Origin: Bryoerythrophyllum caledonicum
Taxonomy: Eukaryota; Streptophyta; Bryopsida; Pottiales; Pottiaceae
Assembly (NCBI GenBank): GCA_963971425.1
Contig: OZ020525.1
Span: 17,366,187 to 17,430,186 of the forward strand
DNA: 64,000 bases
Direction of reading: 5' to 3'
Part shown: piece after piece, positions 23,712 through 34,465 of the stretch
Position numbering within the stretch: position 1 is the first letter of the stretch
Layout of the letters: each line of letters opens with the position of its first letter
Translations under genes and position numbers: made by a program
Notes under the pieces: model-generated
Databases searched by the model: none
What the model was told of the DNA's origin: nothing
What the model saw: only the letters and a program-made list of their open reading frames with translations

Positions 23712-25930
23712 CTATACAAGGTCAAAATAGTATAAATGATAGCTATGCACTATAGTGTTTAAACAGAAAAATCTATAAATTTTGCTAAATAATTTCCAGC
23801 AGAAACTAGATGTGTGAATGAACACAGATACCTCAAGATGTAAACCACAGACAACTTTGAAGATGTAATAGAGGTAGAAATAATAAGCCAATACACTTCT
23901 TTTGCCGAGTGACTTCTTAGACATCTTTGTAAACGTTGGGCAATTGCAGTTTAGAAACTTGTTGATCGTCATCAAACACCTAGAAACCTTGGATATGTTT
24001 CAAGACTCGAAAGTCACAATACAACCTAAGCTTGGAGGCGGTATAATTAGAATCATGCGGATTTGCCCAATCACGGAAAGAACAGATGCACAACTGTTAC
24101 AGTGTATAGTAAATGAAGCGGACAAAATTCTTTCCAAATTTTTTTGTTGGGTGCTCTACAGGGTTAAAAAGGGCAAGATAGTCATTGATGTTCACGGGTA
24201 TGCTTTCTCCAATAAACCTTTGAGGGGACAACGCCTCACACTCAATCTGACGGAACTCGACATGTTTGAGGGCGAAAATCTCCATCCTATTCTACTTTGA
24301 TATCATTTCAATTGGTCAGAAGTCTGGGATATGTTGCATAGATTGAAATTACCGTTGCAGTGTGCCTATAATACAACTATGAATGTTGTTGCAAAAGAAG
24401 AATTGCATTCTTTCCATTCTCATTTTCTTGAGATTGTTCATTAGCCCCGTGTATGTTGAGGCAGATGTACTTCTTCCATGCTGCAGAATCTTGCCCACAT
24501 ACTACTTCCTTATACCGACCTATAGAGCAAAGCATGCTTTATTGGATGTCTTTGGAAGCCTTCCAGTGTGCTATAGCTTCTCATCACTGATAGATTCATG
24601 CACAACTTTGAGGTGCTCATTCCGGAAATAAATTGCAATTGAAATCGATGGAAGTACTTCAGTTGCTTCAGGAGAGCAAGTGCAGTGCGGTGGCCTCTCT
24701 ACAATTATAAGGTTAGCAATTATTGGATCAATACAAAAAGACTTTATCTTTAAGCATGAGGCCGTTATTTTGTCAAGGTGATGCTAGTCTAATTCTAATC
24801 TTGGAGAGGAAACCGTTTTTTTTCCAGAGATACAGAAACTTCCTCACCTTGTAGGTTAAGATTGCGAGTACGAAACTTGTCTGCATCGAGCATATTGGCG
24901 AGTGCGGCATGTTTTCCAAAGCATTGAACGATGCGATAGGCAATCCAAAGTGTGAGTTAATCCTTCCCATGATCGTTGCCTAGTTCTTTTGCCTTTCAAA
25001 TATTGGTAATAGACAACAATCCGGATGCATACCTAGACCATATCATCCACAGCCGCAACATGCATGTCATAATTTTTTGTTTGAATATTGGAACCACTTG
25101 TTGTCCACCAATTCCGTCAAATATATGATGACATCTTAACATGTTTGAACAGCTTCCGATAGATTATTTGATGACTAATTATGGTTAGTACAACGTTTGG
25201 CATGGCAAAGTGATAGAAGAACTTAGTATACAAAATGTCACTAGTAGCGGCATAAGGTAGTATATTAGATAAGTATGACAACCACCAAAAGAAAGTACGG
25301 ATGTCGGCAGTCCTTCGACAGTGACCTCTAGCAATGAATAATATAGTACTAACGGTTGGATGCCCAAATCCACTCTACTCTAAAGTAATATTGTTTTTTG
25401 CATCTCGCTGCTAAATCATAATGTCGAGCATTAATTCTTTGAGATTTGGATTTGAATTGTCATGCCTAATTGAAAGCTCATTGCATCATCTCCAGAACAC
25501 TTGCTAAAATACCACATTTTAGAGTACATATCAAAAGTCACAATTGTCAACACGGGACGGTAAATAGAGTTGTACACATAGGCAGCTATAGTGGTCTAAG
25601 ACTAAACACTTCTGACATGGTTAAACATCATCCGCGCATCCTCTAAATCATCTCTAAGTTGCATAATCTTAATTAAATCAACCCTGATCTTAAGTTCTAT
25701 CTCTGCCATTTTGAAGATCAAAAAAATATCGACTACTATCGCTTGTCCTGGGAAATGCTTCTTCTAAAAAAATGTCCAATTATTAAAGCTTGTTAGTTTA
25801 GTAATGCCATCCATTAGTCCAAAAGAACGCATATATCTAAAAGCGGTTATCTCATTTTAAATACTAGGGTAAGACATTTGCTTGAACTTGACCAAGACAA
25901 AGACAACATCCTTATATGCAAGGGTCTTGT
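23712..25930 (-). pseudogene. MULE transposase relic, copy 2
   Basis: Minus-strand remnants align in order with copy 1. Near 25,740-25,560, segments reading IRVDLIKIM, DLEDARMMFNHVRSV, TTIAAYVYNSIYRPVLTI and TFDM match copy 1's VDLVKRM, DLELAWMMFDHVKRV, TTMACHVYDAVYCRVMTI and SCDM. A relic of the conserved LKGFMADS region follows as LKELMLDI. At 23975-23712 the C-terminal SWIM region survives as NCNCPTFTKMSKKSLGKR, but the CxH half has become YFY. Many stops and frameshifts separate the pieces. The plus-strand frame at 23902-24300 is the antisense of this relic and is not annotated. Confidence 0.7.
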
Positions 25931-26770
25931 GAAGAATACTTTTTGGTCATAAAAATAATGTCTGAGGTAAATTTTGCACGCTCCAACCACTAAAGAGGTG
26001 CCGACATCGGCACCCTTTTACAGAACCTCTCCTATATTTAGAAAGAAACCTCTTAAGGGGTTGCGGACATCGGCTCTTTACAAGAGAATTCATTCTACAT
26101 ATGAAAAAAAAACCTTCTAAAGAGGATGCCGACATCGGCATCAAACTAGAAGGTCATTTGAATCTCTAGAAAAAAACACCTTGATATGGAATGCTGCCAT
26201 CAGCACCTTCTAAAACACCTTTCCTATGTTTTGAAAAAAGAACCTTTAGGGAAGGTACAAACATTGGCACTCCATTAGAATTTAGAAGGCCCTTCATATT
26301 TTTAAATAGACAACCTCAAATGGGGTTGCCGACATCGACACTCCTTTGAAGGATCCTTCTTATGTTTAAAAACAAAACCTCCAAAGTTGACCCCATTATC
26401 GACATTCCTCTAAATATCCCCTCCTATAATTAGAAAAGAGACCCCCAAAGGTAATGCCGACATCGGCACTCGTTTAAAGAAGCCTTCTCAATTAAAAAAT
26501 CAATCTTTACAAGAGTGTCGACAATGGCATTCCTCTAGAGGGTCCTTTATATCTTTGAAAAGGAAATGTGAGACGTCTAAGGGAGGTGCCGACATCGGCA
26601 CCCCTAGGACGCCCTTACATTTTTATCAAAAGAACCTCCAAAAAGAATTTTAGACATTATCATCCCACAAAAAGACCTTTTCTATTGTTAAAAAGAGAAC
26701 CTCTAAAGGTGGTGCCGACATCGGCACTCCACTAGGCACTCTTCTTTTGTTTACAATGTGAACCTCTAAA

Positions 26771-27160
26771 GAGAGTGCCGACATCAGCACTCTACAAGAA
26801 GGCCTTTCTAATCTTTGAAAATGGAACTCCCAAAAAGAAGTGCCGACATCGGCACCCTCTGAAATTTACATTCACATTCTAGAAAATTTTGAGAGAATTC
26901 TAGAATGGTATCACAATTTATCATCCAACACTCTAACAGTAAGTTATCAACGGATGAAGTCTTGGAATTTACTACTTCATCCATTGATAACTTATTCTTT
27001 GATTGTTGGATAATGAAGTGTGATACCATTTTGAAATTCTCTCAATCAATCTTAGAGCGTGAATGTAAATTTCAGAGGGTGCCGATATCGGCACTCCTTT
27101 TTAGTAGTTCCATTTTAAAAGATTGGATAGGCCTTCTTGTAAAGTGCCGATGTTAGCGCC
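26771..27160. repeat. 390-bp inverted repeat (hairpin 1)
   Basis: The arms pair over about 180 bp: the palindrome unit at 26773 pairs with 27141-27160, CTACAAGAAGGCC near 26792 with GGCCTTCTTGTAAA, the second palindrome near 26840 with the one at 27080, and GAAATTTACATTCAC (26861) with GTGAATGTAAATTTC (27058). The inner arms carry TGGTATCACA and TGTGATACCA. The loop is near GGAATTTACTACTTC. A transcript would fold into a long double-stranded RNA. The structure is foldback/MITE-like. Confidence 0.85.
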
Positions 27161-27400
27161 CCCTAGAATTTACACTCACACTCTAGAAAATTTTAAGAGA
27201 ATTCCAAAATGGTATCACACTTTGTCATCTAATGCTCCAAGAATAAGTTATCTTTGGATGAAGTCTTGGAATTTATTACTTCATCCGTAGATAACTTATT
27301 CTCTGAGTGTTGGATGATGAAGTGTGATACCATTTTGGAATTCCTTGAAAAATTTCTAAAGCATGAATATGAATTTTAGGGGGTTGCCGATGTCGGCATC
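27144..27400. repeat. inverted repeat (hairpin 2), paralogue of hairpin 1
   Basis: Same layout as hairpin 1: a palindrome unit at each end, CTAGAATTTACACTCACACT paired with the ATGAATATGAATTTTAG side, ATGGTATCACAC paired with GTGTGATACCAT, and a centre near GAATTTATTACTTCATCC. It shares its left palindrome with the right end of hairpin 1, so the two overlap by about 17 bp. Confidence 0.8.
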
Positions 27401-27599
27401 CCCTTTAGAGGATTTCTTTTTAAACATAGAAAGGGCCCTCTTGTGGATTGTCGATATCGGCACTCTCTCTGGAGATTTTTTTTAACAGACAGGAAGGACC
27501 ATTTAGATGAGTGTCAATGTGTCCCTCCCTTAAAGATTCTCTCAAAGAATAAGGGAAGAGCGTCCTTAGGAGTGTCGATGTCGGCACCATTTTTACAAG

Positions 27600-27918
27600 T
27601 ATGATGATTATGGAGAATATTGCATGATATTATATTGAATCTTATGAAATCTAATCAATCAATTACGCGATTTATTTAAATTCAAATCCTTAACAACTCA
27701 AATTTGATTCAAATATGCACTCGCAAATGTCTTGCTTGTCTCTATTTCCTTTGTCCAAAATCAAAGGTGCAAGTGCTTATGATTGTCAAAGTATTGCTTG
27801 TAGTTATCTTTTCCACCAATATTGAAGGTCATGATCATTGATCAATGGCAATTCACATGGCAATTCTCTAATTTTGAATGAGCGTTAATGATCGAGATTA
27901 TTGTAGGCTTCAGCGACC
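27600..27918. other. no gene seen
   Basis: AT-rich sequence without recognised content between the palindrome array and the next relic. Confidence 0.4.
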
Positions 27919-28215
27919 TCACTCCATACTTAATGCATGCATTAAAGAGTTCATCAAAATAGTCATCAATATCTTCCTGAAAACTCTATTAGTGTTTTTT
28001 GCAACTCGCCTAGTCCAATCAAAGTATATACCATTAAGAACATACAACAGCACATTGAACAGCTTTAGACCGTCCATGGAAGCAATTTTTTCCCCCATCT
28101 TGTGCTTCACCATTGCTCTATATACCGACAAATACATTGAGAGAACTAGCTTTCGTGCCTTCACTGATTCTACAATTATATGAAATGATACACTTATAAT
28201 ATCTCCAAGCTCCAA
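27919..28215 (-). pseudogene. unidentified coding relic, copy A
   Basis: The minus frame includes LKLFNVLLYVLNGIYFD, then VFRKILMTILMNSLMHALSME. The same pattern recurs, ungapped apart from substitutions, in copy B at 29291-29644 (LKWFMVILYILGRIYFD, FWKAVDMLFDELFVACLKYE). Two related frames 1.4 kb apart on the same strand argue that both descend from a real protein. I do not recognise the family. It could be part of a mobile element. Confidence 0.45.
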
Positions 28216-29290
28216 TTACATGAGGACCTTGTAATTTCACTAAAATGGAAGCTTTCAAATATTTTACCTCCCCATGTTAATTTGCTCTAAGATGTCCAAA
28301 TTTAGCGCGGAGTTTTCTATCATGTCTCCTTCATCTTCAATTCTATTCTATGACTATATTCAAATCTCAAGTGCCAATAATTACAGTAGCTATTAGATAC
28401 TGAAACCACAACTCTCACAGCCTCCTCAATACTCTCATCTCTGGCATTGATCCATAGCCAATCTTAAGACTCTAAAATTCAAAAAGACAAAGATCTATTG
28501 AAAGAGACTAAGAACCTGAACTAACCGTATGATCTAGTCTCTCTCAATTCTCCTTTTTTTTTATTAAAGCCGTCTAATTCTATAAGAATAGGACCACTAC
28601 GTTTGCAATTCATTTTAGTGTTTATTTCTCAATATTGAGTAGATCAACCTAACATTTGCAATTCACAAAGCTCATCAATTGGAATGCCCCTTATCACCGG
28701 CTCTATTGAGGTGCTTTTTGAATTGATCATTAATAATTATTGATTTTCTGCATTTGTTTTGTTTGATGGACGCCCTTGAGAGGCTTTGTTTCATTTAGAT
28801 TTGATGTCTTCTTTGACGTCTTCTTTAAGATTGAACAATCGCTCCACTTGTTGATTCTTTCATGTTTATGTATTTTGTTGATTCTTTTATATTTATGGTC
28901 TACCTGGCATCTTCTTCATGAACGAACAATCCGCAAAGTTTCGAAGAAAACTGGATTGATTAAGTTAGTTGGAGTTCTTATTACTTCCTCAAACATCATT
29001 CCTTGTTTCTTTATTTGACAAAAATTAATATGACTTCATCGGGCTAATGACGGAGCATATCTCTCCCGATTGAGACTTTGCCATGGCACCGTGGAATGTT
29101 GCAATTGCATATGATATCAATTGCCCGTGTTTTTAAACAAAACCCATATCCTCACAGACTTTGTTTTAAAACGTGGGTGTAAAACCACTACCAGTATCCA
29201 TTCACTTTGTCGACCTTGACAAGTAGTACTGAACTTAATGCTTCATGTAGCTCTTCGAAATCCGCATTCTATTCGAGTTCATGGTCATCA
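28216..29290. other. no gene seen
   Basis: AT-rich DNA between the two copies of the unidentified relic. No supported feature. Confidence 0.35.
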
Positions 29291-29644
29291 TCATACTTTG
29301 GCACCAATACACATTGCAGTTGCACGCGTCAAATGGTCATTCATTCTGGCAATGACTGTGGCCTCCAGTGCCCGTGCTTCATACTTTAAACATGCAACAA
29401 ATAGCTCATCAAATAGCATATCAACCGCTTTCCAAAAATCTAGCGGCGTAATCAACAACTCAACGGGTCCATCAAAGTAAATCCGTCCAAGAATATACAA
29501 GATCACCATGAACCACTTCAGTTTTTTAGTTGTAATGTTCAGCACATCAACCTCCGAAGAGATTGCTTCCCTCATATTATTCTTGAATATTATTTCAAGT
29601 ACTTGAGAGTTCATCAAAATGACATAGTTATATGCCTTCATCAA
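29291..29644 (-). pseudogene. unidentified coding relic, copy B
   Basis: The better preserved of the two copies: 117 open codons with LKWFMVILYILGRIYFDGP, LDFWKAVDMLFDELFVACLK, and YEARALEATVIARMNDHL. Amphipathic and helix-rich, no cofactor motif visible. Not recognised. It ends at two adjacent stop codons, so it is probably a fragment. Confidence 0.45.
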
Positions 29645-29649
29645 ATTAC

Positions 29650-30435
29650 CAACCGCATTAAGGTGATGTCAATGTTATCATCCACTTCCAGTTCCATTCA
29701 AAATCATAGTGTAGTAAAAAATGTAGCTTTGAATTTTCACCATTTCTCAAACAAATGAGCTTTGTGATGCCTACATTCAGACTTTTTTGCTCCATCTTCG
29801 TCACCTCTACTTGATTTCTACTAAATCAAAATGATTCTATCACTCAAGCACACCCATATCAATTAAACAAAACTTCTAAGACTCTGTGAACTACTTGCCT
29901 AACTCTAAGAACTTCAAAAATAAATGTCATGAATACCTACTGCCCTCTCCACCCTTTTAAACTCATTACTTCCAATTGCATCAATTTGAAGGCTACAATT
30001 TCTAAGTCCAACAATATGACCCTAAACCAGAACATAACTTGAATTGTCAAGCCTCTCAAGAATTTCTCTACAGAGTTCAATACAAGGTAGCTTTGAATAA
30101 TGATGCCGACCATTCTACTTAAGAGTCCATCCTATTGCCCAAGTCTATCTATGACAAACGTGTGGGGAAAAATCTACCGAAGGCTATCTATATTATGTGT
30201 GTGAGGAAATCTTTATGTTAAATTACTCTTATAATAGTTTATGTGGAGTATGATATAATGATTATAAACCTATGGTATATCCAAATATTTACCAATTTAT
30301 TTTGAATCAAGGTTCAGACACCCACGGTTATAGGATGCCTAAACCATTTTAGCAGTCAAGATCAACGCCAAAGCCCAAAGCCCAAAGCCCTAATACGAAA
30401 TGACTACATTAATATAAACGCCAACGGTTCATCAA
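29650..30435. other. no gene seen; one CCACGGTTATAGG end motif
   Basis: AT-rich sequence. CCACGGTTATAGG near 30334 resembles the terminal repeat of the 22.2-kb element, but no partner is close. Confidence 0.4.
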
Positions 30436-30438
30436 TTT

Positions 30439-30655
30439 CCACGGCTATAGGGCCCCTTCTCTTGAACTTTTACTTTTAACTTCATTTTTTTTTCCTAACT
30501 TTTTTTTTCAAATTATATTTTTCCTAACTTTATACTTCATTTTCACTTTCACTTTTCTCAATAATACAATTTTTTTCTATTTCTAGACTCGCAATCCTAG
30601 GCTCGCGGCTCGCGGCTCGCAAAGTTGGGCACGCAAAATAGCAATCCCCCTTGTT
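30439..30655 (-). mobile_element. inverted partial copy of the 22.2-kb TIR element
   Basis: Read on the minus strand it matches the right half of 22164-22796: GCTATTTTGCGTGCCCAACT, the GCGAGCC repeats with CCTAGG, the AAAAGTTTTAAGG-like block, and an end resembling CCTATAGCCGTGG. The other half of this copy was not found, so it is truncated. Confidence 0.6.
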
Positions 30656-31265
30656 GTACTAGTGTTTAGTGTGCAAACCTGAAGGATGTCTTATATCTTA
30701 AGGCACACTGTGACAGGCATGTGTGCTGCTTCGTTCGGCTCAAGGAACTAGAGACTTGAGGGTGGTTTTTGGAGAAGTTGAAACTGTATCACAATAGTGT
30801 TTGGGAAACACTTTGGTGGTTGATCGTAGGAGCCAATGAGGACAGAACCTCGGCCATTTCTAGTACTTTGGTGTGTGTGTTTTCTGATTTTTCGTTATCA
30901 ATGTTTGCCTTGTCTTGTTCTGATTAGCCTTGTCTTGTCTTGAATGGAAATTGTCTTCAATGCACTGTCTTTGTGAACAGGTTAGCCAATTCTTGAATGT
31001 TTTCATTAGTCCACTCTTTGCACTAGTTATTTGTTATGACAGTAAAGCACATACTGCATAATCGAATTTGATGCCATTTATTGGTGGTAAATGAAAATTT
31101 TATAATGAAATTAGAGTATAGTTTATTCCATTGAATTTGTAAATATAAATATTGAAGGGTAGCCAAAATGAAGGAAATTAGAATTTTTTGTACTTATAGG
31201 GTGCTATAAAAATTAAAAAATATGGTAAATAGCCTACAATAAAATATGGCTTGTTCGCACGTGTT
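30656..31265. other. no gene seen
   Basis: Sequence inside or beyond the truncated TIR copy. No coding or RNA feature recognised. Confidence 0.35.
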
Positions 31266-31269
31266 CCTT

Positions 31270-31519
31270 TGTTCCATACTAGGTGCCCTCCCCGAGTTCG
31301 CAGCTCTCTGCATGCACCTGCCCAAGTTTCAAGGAGATGGCGACAAAAGCAATTGGAAAGCGTGGTCAGTGGGCCAATTGTAAGCACCTCTATTATGTAT
31401 TTACAGTCATTTTTGGTTTGGATTCAGAGTCCGATACATTCATGCACGCAGCTAGTTTTAGCTTCAATGAAGTGAAGCGAGTTCTAGAGAGTGGATTGTT
31501 GAACCACCTACACTCGTAG
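31270..31519 (+). pseudogene. MULE transposase relic, copy 3 (SWIM finger)
   Basis: A plus-strand frame ends at a stop at 31517-31519 and contains a complete SWIM zinc finger: CTCPSFK, then about 17 residues later CKHLYYVF. It aligns without gaps to copy 2 across about 55 residues (GKR, LYY.F, GL..E, F.H..SF). No DDE region was found upstream on this strand, so only the C-terminal part remains. Confidence 0.7.
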
Positions 31520-31835
31520 ATTTGACAGTTTCTACAATGAAACCCTTGTAACCAGCTCTTGATTTAATTATTCAGTAGTGAGACTAAAAGGGCCACTACC
31601 AGTTTTGCAGTATCTCCTTTCTTCTGTTTTTTAGAGAATCAATCAAATTACTCCTCATAATCTTTACTACCTTAAATTTCTTACAATGCATCGCGCTAAA
31701 TAAATCTAAAAGACAAGACATTGCCTTTCACAGAATCTGCCAGGATAGTTGCAGTTTTACTCATTTTACTAACTTATGCCATTTTTATTCATCTTGAAAA
31801 CGAATTTTCAACGGTTACTGTGAATAAATGTTTCA
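31520..31835. other. no gene seen
   Basis: AT-rich spacer between the SWIM relic and the next element end. Confidence 0.35.
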
Positions 31836-31990
31836 CGGTTATAGGTCTCAAATCTTACTATAAATAATTTAAAAATTGAAAATTTATGATTATTTAAATC
31901 TTCATTTAAGTCTGAACTATTTTTGCTCTTAAATATCCAAATCTTATAGCTCACCGCTCACCGCTCACTGCTCACCGCTCACACGATAGC
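31836..31990 (+). mobile_element. left end of a third TIR-family element
   Basis: CACGGTTATAGGT near 31838 resembles the CCACGGTAATAGG terminus. About 100 bp later comes GCTCACCGCTCACCGCTCAC and its continuation (about 31951-31983), matching the GCTC-rich block of the 22.2-kb element in the same order and orientation. The right end was not found; later insertions may have displaced it. Confidence 0.45.
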
Positions 31991-32204
31991 CTCGTCCTGA
32001 GGACTAGTGTCACTTTCTATGAGATGCCAGATGCGTTCTTCGCGTAGAGTCATTCCAACCCTAAAAGACCAACGCGTGTAGTTGTTGGCGCCCTGCAGCT
32101 TCGTTGTTTCTTGAAGTTCTCTGCTTGTTAGCGCTGACTCCATAATGGTTGCGGTTGATATGTCCTGAAAGAATGGTATCGGCTCTTATTGACACAAGAA
32201 ATGC

Positions 32205-32397
32205 ATGAGGACTCACGAATCGTATCACAACGATAGTTCAGACATCACATCTGATTCCAACGGTGACAATAAGGTGCAGGTAAGATGCAATCTTTCCAAT
32301 ATGATTGTCGCTGTGACGACGATGTTGGAAGGTCTGGGTGAAGACGCAACTCGTGATGGCCTCCTCAGAACGCCCCTCAGAGTTGCCAAAGCCTTCC
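32205..32397 (+). pseudogene. GTP cyclohydrolase I fragment, first-exon-like
   Basis: Sixty-four codons contain MIVAVTTMLEGLGEDATRDG followed by RTPLRVAKAF, the conserved start of GTP cyclohydrolase I (EC 3.5.4.16, first step of pterin and folate synthesis). The family's later zinc and catalytic motifs (the CEHH region) are absent here and I did not find them in the next several kilobases. The frame then runs into unrelated sequence after CGG/GTGCTAGG, a weak possible donor. Its position just downstream of a TIR-family end, like the fragment at 22347, suggests exon capture rather than a functional gene. A gene whose other exons lie beyond later insertions is the alternative. Confidence 0.6.
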
Positions 32398-32436
32398 GGG
32401 TGCTAGGCACTTTAAGAAAACCATGTTTTTGGTGTC

Positions 32437-34465
32437 ATCAAGGCTGTTACGTGTTGTATTTTCTATGACGTCACGTGTTAGTTGAAAAATTGCTACGGTA
32501 CCTTGTATTTAGTTTGACGTTGCATCAAACGTGTTTCTGTTAAAGACAAAACGCGTTGATGTCACCGTAGACATGCACGTTTTTGGTGACGTCAAAAGAA
32601 ACGTGGCCACGTCAGACTGTAATGTCATAGAAAATACGGAATGTCCACGTCAGCCATAGTTGCATTTAATTTCACTGTAGAATGACTGCAGCCCGCTGCC
32701 CAAAAGCAAAAAACTGAGGAAATGGGCAGCTTTCATCCGTAGTGGATGAAATATGTCGCAAGGAAGGAAGAGCCGAAGGGCAACTTACACAAAAGCAACC
32801 TCCATATCATCTACCCGTTACTTTTGGGAGTGTGGGTGAGAGCAAACTGAACTAAGGTGATAGAAGTGGGAGGTGGGGAACGGCGAAGCTCACTACAATG
32901 CTAAGAGGAGGGAGATTAGGAGAACAAGGAGTAGAAAGAGGCAACTTGAAGGTGTTGGAGCAAAGCAACGGCGGCTATGGCGGCAGCTATGGCGGGAGCC
33001 ATGGAGCGGTGACGACGGAGCCAGATGGGAGCAAGGAAGGCGATCTCCGGCAGGTCAAGACGGCAAGGGGAGAACTGAAAGGGAAGAAGAACGATGGCAG
33101 GGGGAGCGTTGGCCATAGCCGGCTAATCCCAGCCATAGCTAACCTCAGCCATGGCTAGGAAACCCTAGCCAAAACCAAGTTCAGTGTTTGCCACTGTGGA
33201 GAGGCTGCTGCAGCAGCAAGGGAGAGCTCAAGAATTTGCAAGTTTACACATTAGTACCTCCTCCCGTATATTTTTTTATGCTCACAAAGGAGTTATTGAC
33301 ATCTTTCTTTGATGTGACGGCGTCAACATGGTGGGTGAAGCGAACACAACGGAGGTGGAGGTTGTTGAATTTTTCTCTGGCAGCCTTTCAGAGCCCCTGG
33401 TACGCATGACATCCCTAAATCCTTTATTTGACAAGTGTACTTCCTCAAAACCGCCAGAGTTGATATAGTTTGCGACTTCTAACCGTTCAAGAGGACAACC
33501 TCCCGTCAATCCTGACGTCATTTTGACATCACAGATGATAGTTTGTAACGTCAGTGACAACGGAGGAGTACATATGATTTACCTTATGGGTGAGAGTAGC
33601 CTCCAGATGCGTTTGTTTTTCACAAGGAGGTCCTATTATTTTCATGTCTGGATGTTAGATGTTGTTTTCCATGTTATTGGAAATGTGAAGTCGTTGAGCT
33701 TTGGTAAGAATACCAATTTAGTCATCTAATGTGTCAAACGCAAGTGTTGAGGTAGAAATGTGCTAAATCCACAAAACAATGCTCTTCTAGAATGGAGTAG
33801 CTGATTCACAAACTAACGCTATGAGGATGGCTCTTTTAATTGTGCTCAGTGGGAGTGGCAAGAAAGTTGAAGGCATTTAGAGAATGTGAGGGGCGGCAGT
33901 GTTGTCAAAATTGATGTCAAGGCAATCGGCAAGTGTTTTTTTTTATGTTTTAAACAACAACTGTCCTTTTTTATTGCGTTAGATTAGATAGGTTTCGTAT
34001 GTCATATTTGGATTGGTAGAATAGAAGAATATATAGGATGCTTTGTGTTGTTGTAGGCAACAAATGTAGCAACGGTGTTCCACGCTTGACCACCGTCTAT
34101 GTTACTTGGAATGAGAAAGCCACGTTGATGGCATGTTCATCCTCAAGACACGGCTGGCAATGTTGCATGTCTTCACTAACATTGTCACACGTTCATCCCA
34201 CATTAAAGAGAATATCACATAGAATAGCAGTTTTTTAAAAGCATATTTAGAAAAACGTCTACAAAAATATGCTAGATGTTCAAGTGAACATGAACTCCAG
34301 CATCAAAAAGGTCAATGACAATATATAGGCAAAACGCGCCAACGTTAGAATCGATGTCATGAACAACACGAGCATGTCAAAACGAACGTCAAAAGTAACA
34401 GCCTTGTGTGGACGAATTATGCTCTAAAAGCATGACGTCAGCTGACGTGGGTTGTCCACGTCATA
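32437..34465. mobile_element. possible inserted element rich in TGACGT words
   Basis: CAAGGCTGTTAC near 32439 reappears inverted as GTAACAGCCTTG near 34398, about 2 kb apart. Both flanks are dense in TGACGTCA- and ACGTGT-type words, and TGACGTGGGTTGTCCACGTCA near 34443 folds on itself. Subterminal word repeats of this sort are typical of some DNA transposons. No transposase or target-site duplication was found, so this is tentative. The Gly/Arg-rich open frames at 32.87-33.16 kb are low complexity. Confidence 0.3.

Larger units (their letters stand above)
25990..27600. repeat. array of about 20 GGTGCCGACATCGGCACC palindromes
   Basis: Units of about 60-90 bp each carry a palindrome with 8-base arms (GGTGCCGA / TCGGCACC) around CA. 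Clean copies lie at 25997, 26584, 26710 and near 26840; decayed copies fill the rest. Unit bodies read roughly AAAGAACCTCTAAAGGGG before and CTCCTCTAGAAGG after. The copies are too diverged and the spacers too similar for a CRISPR array. Two large hairpins are embedded at 26771-27160 and 27144-27400. Confidence 0.88.

Noticed and set aside
23902..24300. 132-codon plus-strand frame near the ParB-like gene
   Set aside because: Antisense to MULE relic copy 2, whose SWIM segment overlaps it on the minus strand.
25990..27600. CRISPR-like array
   Set aside because: The regularly spaced repeat is palindromic, but spacers are similar to one another, repeats are diverged and the genome is eukaryotic.
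32873..33158. Gly/Arg-rich open frames
   Set aside because: Low-complexity, overlapping in several frames with no homology signal.
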